The notes: generated from the letters alone by a model not told the origin. A DNA stretch of 7,258 nucleotides from Actinomyces sp. (GCA_003697065.1 RFFY01000098.1:1-7258); one strand, 5' to 3'. Shown: positions 1 to 6,921, counted from the first letter of the stretch. Translations and numbers: made by a program.

Positions 1-506
1 CCGGGGTGCCCCGCGACCTGCGCCGCGACGAGCCCTACCTTGCCTACGACCAGGTCGACTTCGACGTGGTCGTGGGCACCTTCGGCGACTGCTACGACCG
101 CTACGCCATCCGCCTGGCCGAGATCCGCGAGTCGATCCGCATCGTCCGCCAGATCCTCGAGGCCATGCCCGGGGGCGACTACCGGGTCCAGGACAAGAAG
201 GTCACCCCGCCCCCCCGCGCCCGCATCGACGAGTCGATGGAGGCCCTCATCCACCACTTCAAGATCTTCACCGAGGGATTCTCGGTCCCCGAAGGCGAGG
301 TCTACCGGGCCGTCGAGTCGCCCCGGGGCGAACTCGGTGTCTACCTGGTGAGTGACGGAACCTCGCGGCCTTACCGCCTCCACGTCCGGGCGCCGAGCTT
401 CGTCAACCTCCAGACCCTGCCCCACCTCATGCAGGGCGGGCTGGTGGCCGACGCCGTCGCCATCATCTCCTCGGTCGATCCGATCATGGGGGAGGTCGAC
501 CGGTGA
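1..506 (+). CDS. nuoD: NADH-quinone oxidoreductase subunit D, 3' part (5' end outside window)
   Basis: This is the C-terminal part of the 49-kDa-type subunit of complex I, which with NuoB and NuoH forms the quinone-reduction site in the peripheral arm. About 167 residues are visible; the family is usually 400-450 residues, so the N-terminal part with the quinone-binding His and Tyr lies upstream. Reading from nt 3, the sequence runs G-V-PRDLRRDEPYLAYD, then GDCYDRY (nt 84-104), the PRGELGVYLVSDG block and the RAPSF block, all typical of NuoD. The protein ends in DPIMGEVDR. The Asp and terminal Arg are eight residues apart, the spacing of Asp458 and Arg466 of the Yarrowia 49-kDa subunit, which affect quinone and inhibitor binding and cluster N2. 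An in-frame GTG at nt 6 is internal and not the start. The TGA overlaps the nuoE GTG. Whether nuoC is fused upstream, as in E. coli, cannot be seen. Confidence 0.97.
   Translation, partial: GVPRDLRRDEPYLAYDQVDFDVVVGTFGDCYDRYAIRLAEIRESIRIVRQILEAMPGGDYRVQDKKVTPPPRARIDESMEALIHHFKIFTEGFSVPEGEVYRAVESPRGELGVYLVSDGTSRPYRLHVRAPSFVNLQTLPHLMQGGLVADAVAIISSVDPIMGEVDR
488..496 (+). promoter_or_regulatory. Shine-Dalgarno sequence of nuoE
   Basis: GGGGGAGGT ends 6 nt before the GTG at 503 and is the strongest ribosome-binding match near that start. It lies inside nuoD, within the codons for the conserved Gly-Glu-Val near the C-terminus. It supports the GTG start that overlaps the nuoD stop. Confidence 0.75.
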
Positions 507-1123
507 GCCGCTTCACGCCCGACAACGAGACCCTGGCACGCGAGATCATCGCCCGCTACCCCCGACCCCGTTCGGCCCTCATCCCCCTCCTGCATCTCGC
601 CCAGGAGCAGGACGGCCACGTCACCCGCGACGCCATGGTCCACATCGCCGAGCTCGTCGGCATCACGCCGGCGGAGGTGTACGGCACCGCCTCCTTCTAC
701 GAGATGTTCGTCTTCGAGCCGGTGGGCCGCTACCGCATCGGCATCTGCACCAACATCTCGTGCTTCCTGCTGGGCGCCGACGAGCTCCTCGCCCACGCCG
801 AGGAGACCCTGGGGGTGAAAGCGGGCGGCACCACCGACGACGAGATGTTCACCCTCGAAGCCGTCGAGTGCATCGCCGCCTGCACCGAGGCCCCGTGCCT
901 CCAGGTCAACTACCGCTACCGCCTGCGCGTCACCCCCGAGGAGTTCGACGAGCTCGTCGACGACCTGCGGGCCGGGCGGGTCGACGACGTCCCCGCCCAC
1001 GGCACCCTCGCCCGCGTCCGCCAGCACATCCCGCCCGACCGGATGGCGGGCATCGTGGCGCCCGAGGACGCCCGCGAGGCGCCCGTGTGGCTGGCCCGCA
1101 ACGACACCGGAGCCGACGCATGA
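503..1123 (+). CDS. nuoE: NADH-quinone oxidoreductase subunit E (24-kDa type, [2Fe-2S] N1a)
   Basis: The product (206 aa) is the thioredoxin-fold subunit that pairs with NuoF in the NADH-oxidising module on the cytoplasmic side. An N-terminal helical part (about residues 5-75, with AEVYGTASFYEMF) is followed by the thioredoxin-like domain. The N1a ligands are visible as C-x4-C in CTNISC (Cys82, Cys87) and C-x3-C in ECIAAC (Cys123, Cys127). A further cysteine, Cys132, follows closely in EAPC; many homologues have Val or Met there. The roughly 50 residues after about position 155 form a tail that is longer than in E. coli NuoE (166 aa) and carries no recognisable domain. The GTG start overlaps the nuoD stop by 4 nt and has a good Shine-Dalgarno sequence 6 nt upstream. 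The stop overlaps the nuoF ATG by 4 nt (ATGA), so translation is probably coupled to both neighbours. Confidence 0.97.
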   Translation: MSRFTPDNETLAREIIARYPRPRSALIPLLHLAQEQDGHVTRDAMVHIAELVGITPAEVYGTASFYEMFVFEPVGRYRIGICTNISCFLLGADELLAHAEETLGVKAGGTTDDEMFTLEAVECIAACTEAPCLQVNYRYRLRVTPEEFDELVDDLRAGRVDDVPAHGTLARVRQHIPPDRMAGIVAPEDAREAPVWLARNDTGADA

Positions 1124-2601
1124 CCGCCCCCGACACCGGGCCCGCCGCCTGGCCCGACCCCACCGACGACTACGTGCCCCACGCCCCCGGTTACGTCGAC
1201 AACCCGGGGCCCAAGATCGTCACCCGTCGCTTCCGTCACCCCGACAGCCACACCCTCGAGCGCTACCTCGCCACCGGGGGCTACGAGGGCCTGGCGGCCG
1301 CCCTGCGCCGCACCCCCGCCGAGGTCCACGCCGAGGTCCGCGAAGCGGTCCTGCTCGGACGCGGCGGCGCGGGCTTCCCCGCCGGGATCAAGTGGGGCTT
1401 CCTGCCCCCCGGCAAGTTCCCCTACTACCTGGTGGTCAACGGCGACGAGAGCGAGCCCGGCACCTACAAGGACCGCCTCCTCATGGAGCGCGATCCCCAC
1501 CAGCTCATCGAGGGCTGCCTCATCGCCTGCTACGCCCTGGGCCTGCGCCAGTGCTTCCTGTATGTCCGCGGCGAGATGGCCCTCGCCCAGGAACGCCTCG
1601 CCGCCGCCCTCAACGAGGCCTACGCCGCCGGCTACGTCGGCCGCGAGATCCTCGGATCGGACTTCTCGGTCGACATCACCCTCACCTGGGGGGCGGGCGC
1701 CTACATCGTGGGTGAGGAGACCGCCCTCATCGAATCCCTCGAGGGGAACCGGGGCATGCCCCGCCTCAAGCCCCCCTACTTCCCCGCCGCCATCGGCCTC
1801 TACGGCCAGCCCACCATCGTCAACAACGTCGAGACCCTGTCGAACCTGCCCTGGATCCTGCGCCACGGCGCCGACGCCTACAAGACCTACGGCTCGGAGA
1901 CCTCCCCCGGCACCCGCATGCTGGCCATCTCCGGCCACGTCGAGCGGCCCGGTGTGTACGAGGTCGAGCAGGGCGTCGTCACCTTCCGCGACCTCTTCTA
2001 CGGCGAGGCCTACTGCCGGGGCATCCGGGGCGGGCGGGAGCTGAAGATGTTCATCCCCGGCGGCGGCTCGTCGCCCTGGTTCTTCCCCGAACAGCTCGAC
2101 CTGCCCCTCGAGGGACGCCCCGTGGGGGCCGCCGGCTCCATGCTCGGCTCGGGCGCCATCGTCGTCATGGACGACACGGTCGACGCCGTCGAGGCCGCCC
2201 ACCGCGTCGTGCGCTTCTTCGCCCGCGAGTCGTGCGGGAAGTGCACCCCGTGCCGGGAGGGCACCACCTGGGAGGAACGCATCCTCGAACGGATCCTCGA
2301 CGGTGAGGGGCGTCCCGCCGACCTCGACCTGCTGGCCGACATCGCCGACAACATCAGCCCCGGGCCCTACCCGGTGGCGGGTTGGGAGGCCGAGGGTCTC
2401 GAGCCCGTGCCCTTCCCCCCGCGCCAGACCACCATCTGCCCGCTGGGGCCGTCCTCGGTGGCACCCATCGCCTCGACCCTGCGCCGCTTCCGCCACGAGT
2501 ACGAGGCCCGTATCACCCGCCGCGACTCGTTGCCGGTGACGGCCGAAGCGCCGACGCCCACCCCACCCGCCGACGCCGAGCCCACGGGGGTGACAGCGTG
2601 A
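1120..2601 (+). CDS. nuoF: NADH-quinone oxidoreductase subunit F (51-kDa type; NADH/FMN, [4Fe-4S] N3)
   Basis: The product (493 aa) oxidises NADH through FMN and passes electrons to cluster N3. Visible in order: the glycine-rich FMN loop GRGGAGFPAGIKW (residues 80-92); NGDESEPGTYKDR (107-119), part of the NADH/FMN site; GAGAYIVGEETALIES (191-206), in which Val197 replaces the usual Cys; PTIVNNVETL (231-240); an SLBB-like segment around 265-315; and the N3 motif ESCGKCTPCREG (370-381) with Cys372, Cys375 and Cys378. The fourth ligand is Cys440 in TTICPLG. It lies 62 residues after Cys378, against 41 in Thermus Nqo1, so this loop is about 20 residues longer. The C-terminal tail after 470 is Pro/Ala/Thr-rich. 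The frame is open far upstream through nuoD and nuoE, but the homology begins after the ATG at 1120. That ATG overlaps the nuoE stop (ATGA) and has a GGAG 7 nt upstream. Confidence 0.97.
   Translation: MTAPDTGPAAWPDPTDDYVPHAPGYVDNPGPKIVTRRFRHPDSHTLERYLATGGYEGLAAALRRTPAEVHAEVREAVLLGRGGAGFPAGIKWGFLPPGKFPYYLVVNGDESEPGTYKDRLLMERDPHQLIEGCLIACYALGLRQCFLYVRGEMALAQERLAAALNEAYAAGYVGREILGSDFSVDITLTWGAGAYIVGEETALIESLEGNRGMPRLKPPYFPAAIGLYGQPTIVNNVETLSNLPWILRHGADAYKTYGSETSPGTRMLAISGHVERPGVYEVEQGVVTFRDLFYGEAYCRGIRGGRELKMFIPGGGSSPWFFPEQLDLPLEGRPVGAAGSMLGSGAIVVMDDTVDAVEAAHRVVRFFARESCGKCTPCREGTTWEERILERILDGEGRPADLDLLADIADNISPGPYPVAGWEAEGLEPVPFPPRQTTICPLGPSSVAPIASTLRRFRHEYEARITRRDSLPVTAEAPTPTPPADAEPTGVTA
2586..2593 (+). 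promoter_or_regulatory. Shine-Dalgarno sequence of nuoG
   Basis: GGGGGTGA lies 4 nt before the GTG at 2598 and resembles the 3' half of the extended AGGAGGTGA consensus. It sits in the last codons of nuoF. It favours the GTG at 2598 as the nuoG start, although the frame stays open further upstream. Confidence 0.6.
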
Positions 2602-5072
2602 CCGAGGTGCGCGACGAGACCACGACCGTCACCGTCACCGTGAACGGGCGCGAGATCACCAGCCCCCCGGGGCGCCTGCTCATAGCGGCGTGCGCCGATG
2701 CCGGCATCGAGATCCCCCACTTCTGCTACCACCCACGGATGGAATCCGTCGGCATGTGCCGGATGTGCCTGGTCGAGGTCGACACCGGTCGCGGCCCGGC
2801 CCTCCAGCCCTCGTGCATGGTCCCGGTGGCCGACGGCATGGTCGTCGAGACCGAGTCGGAGCGGGTGGTCAAGGCCCAGGACGGGGTGCTCGAGTTCCTC
2901 CTCATCAACCACCCTCTCGACTGCCCGGTCTGCGACAAGGGCGGCGAGTGCCCCCTGCAGGACCAGACCATGGCCTTCGGGCCGGGCGAGTCCCGCTACG
3001 TCGAGGAGAAACGCCACCACGAAAAGCCCATCGCCATCTCCGACCTCGTGTACCTCGACCGGGAGCGGTGCATCCTGTGCGACCGCTGTACCCGCTTCGC
3101 CCGCGACGTCGCCGGCGATCCCCTGATCCACTTCATCGACCGGGGCAACGACACCCAGGTCAACACCTTCCCCGACGAGCCCTTCGCCTCCTACTTCTCG
3201 GGCAACACGGTGCAGATCTGCCCGGTCGGAGCTCTCACCGCCCGCCCCTACCGTTTCCGGGCTCGTCCCTGGGATCTCGAGGAGACCATCTCCACCGCCT
3301 TCGTCGACAGCGTCGGCGCCCGGGTGGCGGTCCAGTCGAGCCGCAATGAGGTGGTGCGTGTCCTCGGGGTCGACGCCGACGCCGTGAACTGGGGCTGGCT
3401 CGACGACAAGAGCCGCTTCCTGCACGAGGCCCTCACCTCGCCCGACCGCCTCGCCGCCCCCCTCGTGCGTCGTGACGGTCAGCTCGTCGCCACCGGCTGG
3501 GCCGAAGCGCTCGACCGCGTCACCGGGGCTCTCACCGACGTGGACCCCGCCCGGGTGGGTGTCATCGGCGGGGCCCACCTGACGAACGAGGCCCAGTACG
3601 CCTGGGCCCGCCTCGCCAAGTCCGTGGTGGCGACCGACAACGTCGACGCCCAGCTCGACGACGGCCTGCCCCCCGAGCTCGTGCTCGGCCTGCCCCGGGC
3701 GAGCATCGACGACGCCTGCCGGCCCGGCGCCACCATCGTGCTGCTCGGCCCCGACCCTCGCGAGGAACTCGGGACCCTGTTCCTGCGCCTGCGTCACGCC
3801 GTCGTCCACGACGGTGCCGCCCTCGTCGAGCTCACCCCGACCGCCACCGGCTTGAGCCCCTGGGCCCGTCACCGCCTCCATCCCCGTCCCGGCGAGGCGG
3901 GTGCGCTCGCCCGGGCCCTCGTCGACGCCGCCGCCGGCCGGCCCCCGACCGACGAGGTCGCCGGTGTGTCCCCCGAGGCGATCACGGCGGCCGCCGCCGA
4001 CCTGGGCGACCATCCCGTCGTCGTGGTCGGACGGGCCTCGCTGGCCGAATCGGCCCGGGCGACCGTCGACGCCGCCCTCGCTCTGGCCGAGCTGGACGGG
4101 GCGCGCTTCGTGTCGGCCCTGCGCCGCGCCAACGTCCACGGCGCCCTCGATGCCGGACTGGCGCCCGGCCTCGTCCCCGGTCCGGCCCCTCTCGACGAGC
4201 CGGGTCCGGTGGCCGAGGTGTGGGGTCGCCTTCCCGCCGCCCGGGGCCTCGACACGGCGGCCATGTTGGCGGCCGCCGCCCGCGGCGAACTCGACGTCCT
4301 CGTCCTCCTCGGCGCCGATCCCCTCACCGACTGTCCCGACCGGGAGCTGGCCGAGACCGCCCTGGCCGCCGCTCCCACCGTGATCGCCGTCGCCCCCTGG
4401 CTCGACGATTCGGCCGCCGCCCACGCCGACGTGGTGCTGGCCGCCGCCGCCCCCACCGAGGTCGACGGCACCTTCACCAATCTCGAGGGTCGCCTCAGCG
4501 TCTGTCGCGCCAAGGTGACGCCACCCGGCACCGCCCGTCCCGACTGGGTGCTCGCCGTCGAGATCGCCCGCCGCCTGGGTGCCGACTGGGCGGTCACCAC
4601 CCTCGACGAGCTCGTCGCCGAGATGGCCGCCGTCAGCCCCCGCTGGACCGCCCTCGACGCCGTCGCCGACGCCGCCCACGAGATCGAGGGCCTACGTCCC
4701 GAGACCGCCCGTCTCGCCGCACCCGCTCCCACCGGGGTCCAGCCGGCCAACGACGCCTACTCCCTACGTCTGGTCGTGGCCCGCACCCTCTACGACGACG
4801 GGGTGCGTCTGCGCCACGCCCCGTCCCTGCGGGGCCTCGCCCGTCCCCTGACCGTGCGCCTCTCTCCGGCCGACGCCGGCCGGCTCGGGCTCGTCGACGG
4901 CGACCGTGTGCGTGTCACCTCGGCCCGGGGAGCCCTCGAGGCGCCCGTGAGCGTCGACCCCGGTGTTCCGGCGGGTACGGCCGTGTTGCCCCACGCCGCC
5001 CCCGACGGCGCCGCCAACCGTCTCGTCGACCGCGACCGGCCCGTCACCGACGTCCGGGTGGAACGCCCATGA
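2598..5072 (+). CDS. nuoG: NADH-quinone oxidoreductase subunit G (75-kDa type, multi-cluster)
   Basis: The product (824 aa) is the large Fe-S subunit that carries electrons from the NuoE/NuoF module towards NuoI. The N-terminal ferredoxin-like domain has the [2Fe-2S] N1b ligands Cys43, Cys54, Cys57 and Cys73. Next comes the His-Cys cluster N5 in HPLDCPVCDKGGEC: His105, Cys109, Cys112 and Cys118. The third cluster is bound by Cys158, Cys161, Cys164 (ERCILCDRC) and Cys208 (QICPVG). From about residue 220 a molybdopterin-oxidoreductase-like fold follows, including a C-terminal MopB-type domain (about 750-810, LTVRLSPADAGRLGLVDGDR). I see no metal-ligand Cys or Sec for molybdenum, as expected in complex I. 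The optional N7 cluster is absent: no cysteine occurs between 208 and 374. The GTG at 2598 is chosen because homology begins just after it, it overlaps the nuoF stop (GTGA) and it has a Shine-Dalgarno match. The stop overlaps the nuoH ATG. Confidence 0.96.
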   Translation: MTEVRDETTTVTVTVNGREITSPPGRLLIAACADAGIEIPHFCYHPRMESVGMCRMCLVEVDTGRGPALQPSCMVPVADGMVVETESERVVKAQDGVLEFLLINHPLDCPVCDKGGECPLQDQTMAFGPGESRYVEEKRHHEKPIAISDLVYLDRERCILCDRCTRFARDVAGDPLIHFIDRGNDTQVNTFPDEPFASYFSGNTVQICPVGALTARPYRFRARPWDLEETISTAFVDSVGARVAVQSSRNEVVRVLGVDADAVNWGWLDDKSRFLHEALTSPDRLAAPLVRRDGQLVATGWAEALDRVTGALTDVDPARVGVIGGAHLTNEAQYAWARLAKSVVATDNVDAQLDDGLPPELVLGLPRASIDDACRPGATIVLLGPDPREELGTLFLRLRHAVVHDGAALVELTPTATGLSPWARHRLHPRPGEAGALARALVDAAAGRPPTDEVAGVSPEAITAAAADLGDHPVVVVGRASLAESARATVDAALALAELDGARFVSALRRANVHGALDAGLAPGLVPGPAPLDEPGPVAEVWGRLPAARGLDTAAMLAAAARGELDVLVLLGADPLTDCPDRELAETALAAAPTVIAVAPWLDDSAAAHADVVLAAAAPTEVDGTFTNLEGRLSVCRAKVTPPGTARPDWVLAVEIARRLGADWAVTTLDELVAEMAAVSPRWTALDAVADAAHEIEGLRPETARLAAPAPTGVQPANDAYSLRLVVARTLYDDGVRLRHAPSLRGLARPLTVRLSPADAGRLGLVDGDRVRVTSARGALEAPVSVDPGVPAGTAVLPHAAPDGAANRLVDRDRPVTDVRVERP

Positions 5073-6283
5073 TCCTCGCCGCCGATCCCCTCTTCCTCGA
5101 CGGTGTCGACGCCGGCGACGTCGGCATCGCCCTGATCAAGGTCGTGGCCGCCTTCGCCTTCCTCATGGTGGCGGTCATGTTGATGATCTGGTTCGAGCGC
5201 AAGCTCATCAGCGACATGCAGAACCGGATCGGTCCCAACGTGGCCGGACCGTGGGGCATCCTCCAGACCCTCGCCGACGGCATCAAGCTCTTCTTCAAGG
5301 AGGACCTGGTCCCCGCCGAGTCGGACCGCTTCGTGTTCAAGCTGGCGCCCTACCTGTCCCTGGTGCCCGCCTTTTTGACCTTCGCCGTCGTGCCCCTCGG
5401 GGGCGACTTCGACGGGCGGGGCGGTGTCGTGTCGTGGTTCGGTCGTGACACCTTCCTGCAGGTGGCCGACCCGCCGGTGGGGATCCTGCTCGTGCTGGCC
5501 ATGTCGTCGATCGCCGTCTACGGGGTCATGCTCGCCGGCTGGTCGTCGGGGTCGAAGTATCCCCTCCTGGGGTCGGTGCGGGCGTCGGCCCAGATGATCA
5601 GCTACGAGGCCGCCCTGGGCCTGTCGGTGGCCGCTGTGCTGGTGCAGTCGGGCTCCCTGTCGACCCACGACATCGTCGCCGGTCAGGCCGGCGAGGGTTT
5701 CGCCGGTTTCATCCCCGGCTGGAACATCATCGTCACCGGCTTCGTGCCCTTCCTCGTCTTCCTCGTCGCCGGCACCGCCGAGCTGAACCGTCCCCCCTTC
5801 GACCTCGTCGAGGCCGAGCAGGAACTCGTGGGCGGGTTCCACACCGAGTACAGCTCGATCCGCTTCGCCTTGTTCTTCCTCGCCGAGTTCATGAACACGA
5901 TCACCATGTCGGCGATCATCGTCACCCTCTTCCTCGGGGGGCCCGCCGGTCCCGTCCTCGTCGACTCGGTGGCCTGGGTGTGGGGCCCGGTGTGGTTCTT
6001 CGCCAAGCTGTTCGTCTTCTTGTTCCTGTTCGTGTGGTTCCGGGCGACCCTGCCCCGCCTCCGCTACGACCAGCTCATGAATCTGGGCTGGAAGCTCCTC
6101 ATCCCCGTGTCGCTGGGCTGGTTCCTCTTCCTCGCCGCCTTGGACATCGGCGACGACCGGGGCTGGAACCGGGGCCTCGTCGTCGCCGCCAGCATCGCCG
6201 TCTTCGCCGTCGGCGCCGGCCTGCTGACCTCGGCCGTCCACGCCGGGCGACGCCTGCGCATCGCTGAGGAGGTGCACCGGTGA
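5069..6283 (+). CDS. nuoH: NADH-quinone oxidoreductase subunit H (ND1 type, membrane)
   Basis: The product (404 aa) is the membrane subunit that docks the peripheral arm and forms most of the quinone chamber and the start of the proton-transfer path. Hydrophobic segments are consistent with about eight to nine helices, at roughly 17-42, 92-110, 136-158, 180-195, 218-236, 264-290, 305-325, 343-358 and 369-390. Both family signatures are present: GILQTLADGIKLFFKE (63-78) and PFDLVEAEQELVGG (243-256). Also present are WFERKLISDMQNRIGPN (41-57) and RASAQMISYEAALGL (171-185), the latter with the conserved Glu180 near the quinone cavity. It is longer than E. coli NuoH (325 aa), partly from a C-terminal extension with an extra helix and a charged end (RRLRIAEEVHR). 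The ATG overlaps the nuoG stop (ATGA). The upstream Shine-Dalgarno match is weak (GGGTGG, 5056-5061), suggesting dependence on coupling to nuoG. The frame is open upstream of 5069, but that part only shadows nuoG. Confidence 0.97.
   Translation: MILAADPLFLDGVDAGDVGIALIKVVAAFAFLMVAVMLMIWFERKLISDMQNRIGPNVAGPWGILQTLADGIKLFFKEDLVPAESDRFVFKLAPYLSLVPAFLTFAVVPLGGDFDGRGGVVSWFGRDTFLQVADPPVGILLVLAMSSIAVYGVMLAGWSSGSKYPLLGSVRASAQMISYEAALGLSVAAVLVQSGSLSTHDIVAGQAGEGFAGFIPGWNIIVTGFVPFLVFLVAGTAELNRPPFDLVEAEQELVGGFHTEYSSIRFALFFLAEFMNTITMSAIIVTLFLGGPAGPVLVDSVAWVWGPVWFFAKLFVFLFLFVWFRATLPRLRYDQLMNLGWKLLIPVSLGWFLFLAALDIGDDRGWNRGLVVAASIAVFAVGAGLLTSAVHAGRRLRIAEEVHR
6266..6273 (+). promoter_or_regulatory. Shine-Dalgarno sequence of nuoI
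   Basis: GAGGAGGT ends 6 nt before the GTG at 6280. It is a near-perfect match to the consensus and the best ribosome-binding site in the window. It lies in the Glu-Glu-Val codons near the end of nuoH. Confidence 0.8.
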
Positions 6284-6921
6284 GCGATCCCCTCGACTAC
6301 GTCCGCGGCTTCGCCGTCACCTTCCGCAAGCTCTTCGAGGAACGGGTCACGACCCAGTACCGGGGCGGACGGGCCCGTCCCGGCCAGCCCGACGAGAAGC
6401 GGCCCAAGCCCCCCCGGGCCCACGGCCGCCACGTCCTCAACCGCTACGAGGACGGGATGGAGAAGTGCATCGGCTGCGAACTGTGCGCCGGGGTGTGCCC
6501 CGCCCGCTGCATTTACGTGCGCGGTGCCGACAACGACCCCGACGCCCCGACCTCACCCGGCGAGCGCTACGGCTTCGTCTACGAGATCAACTACCTGCGC
6601 TGCATCCACTGCGACCTGTGCGTCGAAGCGTGCCCCACCGAGGCGATCACCGAGACCAAGCTCTTCGAGTTCTCCTTCACCAACCGCGACGACGCCATCT
6701 ACACCAAAGCCGAGCTCCTCGTCGACGACGGGGGGCGGCCCCGGCACCTGCCCTGGGAGGATTGGCGGCCCGGCGAGGACGAGCACACCTCGGCGTGGAT
6801 GCGGGCCACCTCGCCCTCCGGCGACGCCGACTACGAGGGCCGGGTCGCCTGGTCGGGCGAGCTCGGCTACGGGGTGCGGGCGCCCGAACGGGGCCAGAGC
6901 GGGGAGGCCGCCGGTGAGTGA
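6280..6921 (+). CDS. nuoI: NADH-quinone oxidoreductase subunit I (TYKY type, two [4Fe-4S])
   Basis: The product (213 aa) is an 8Fe ferredoxin-type subunit that carries electrons from NuoG towards cluster N2 in NuoB. Two C-x2-C-x2-C-x3-CP motifs are complete: Cys63, Cys66, Cys69, Cys73 in CIGCELCAGVCP and Cys108, Cys111, Cys114, Cys118 in CIHCDLCVEACP. These bind clusters N6a and N6b. An N-terminal amphipathic part (about 1-25, DYVRGFAVTFRKLFEE) should lie on the membrane near NuoH. It is followed by a short Pro/Lys/Arg-rich linker. After about residue 145 there is an acidic, Gly-rich tail of about 65 residues with no recognised domain; E. coli NuoI is 180 aa in total. The GTG start overlaps the nuoH stop (GTGA) and has a strong Shine-Dalgarno sequence 6 nt upstream. 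The 3' end overlaps nuoJ by 8 nt. Confidence 0.97.
   Translation: MSDPLDYVRGFAVTFRKLFEERVTTQYRGGRARPGQPDEKRPKPPRAHGRHVLNRYEDGMEKCIGCELCAGVCPARCIYVRGADNDPDAPTSPGERYGFVYEINYLRCIHCDLCVEACPTEAITETKLFEFSFTNRDDAIYTKAELLVDDGGRPRHLPWEDWRPGEDEHTSAWMRATSPSGDADYEGRVAWSGELGYGVRAPERGQSGEAAGE
6901..6907 (+). promoter_or_regulatory. Shine-Dalgarno sequence of nuoJ
   Basis: GGGGAGG ends 6 nt before the GTG at 6914. It decides between two nearby GTG codons: the one at 6914 is in the NuoJ frame and well spaced, while the one at 6918 is in a different frame. Confidence 0.7.

Noticed and set aside
945..960. Perfect 16-bp palindrome TCGACGAGCTCGTCGA, with a 14-bp near copy at 4604-4617
   Set aside because: Both fall in coding sequence for Asp-Glu-Leu-Val, which uses the GC-favoured codons GAC GAG CTC GTC and is self-complementary by chance. 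There is no spacing or context suggesting an operator.
352..1119. Upstream extension of the nuoF frame, 256 codons with no stop
   Set aside because: The translation is Arg/Pro-rich with no homology and overlaps nuoD and nuoE in another frame. NuoF homology begins after the ATG at 1120, so a fusion is not supported.
916..2496. Long open frame on the - strand (526 codons) opposite nuoE and nuoF
   Set aside because: Same compositional effect: Gly/Ala/Val-rich translation, no domain, fully antisense to conserved coding sequence.
2367..4679. Long open frame on the - strand (770 codons) opposite nuoG
   Set aside because: It is antisense to a well-supported gene. The product is a low-complexity Gly/Val/Asp/Glu-rich sequence with no motif. 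High GC at third positions removes stops from this antisense frame, so it is a shadow.
4220..5068. Upstream extension of the nuoH frame, 283 codons with no stop
   Set aside because: It is an Arg-rich shadow of nuoG. NuoH begins at the ATG at 5069 with its first membrane helix close behind.
4790..6277. Long open frame on the - strand (495 codons) opposite nuoG end and nuoH
   Set aside because: The translation is rich in His, Gly, Glu and Asp and looks like a repeat-like acidic protein, but this is the antisense reading of hydrophobic nuoH codons.
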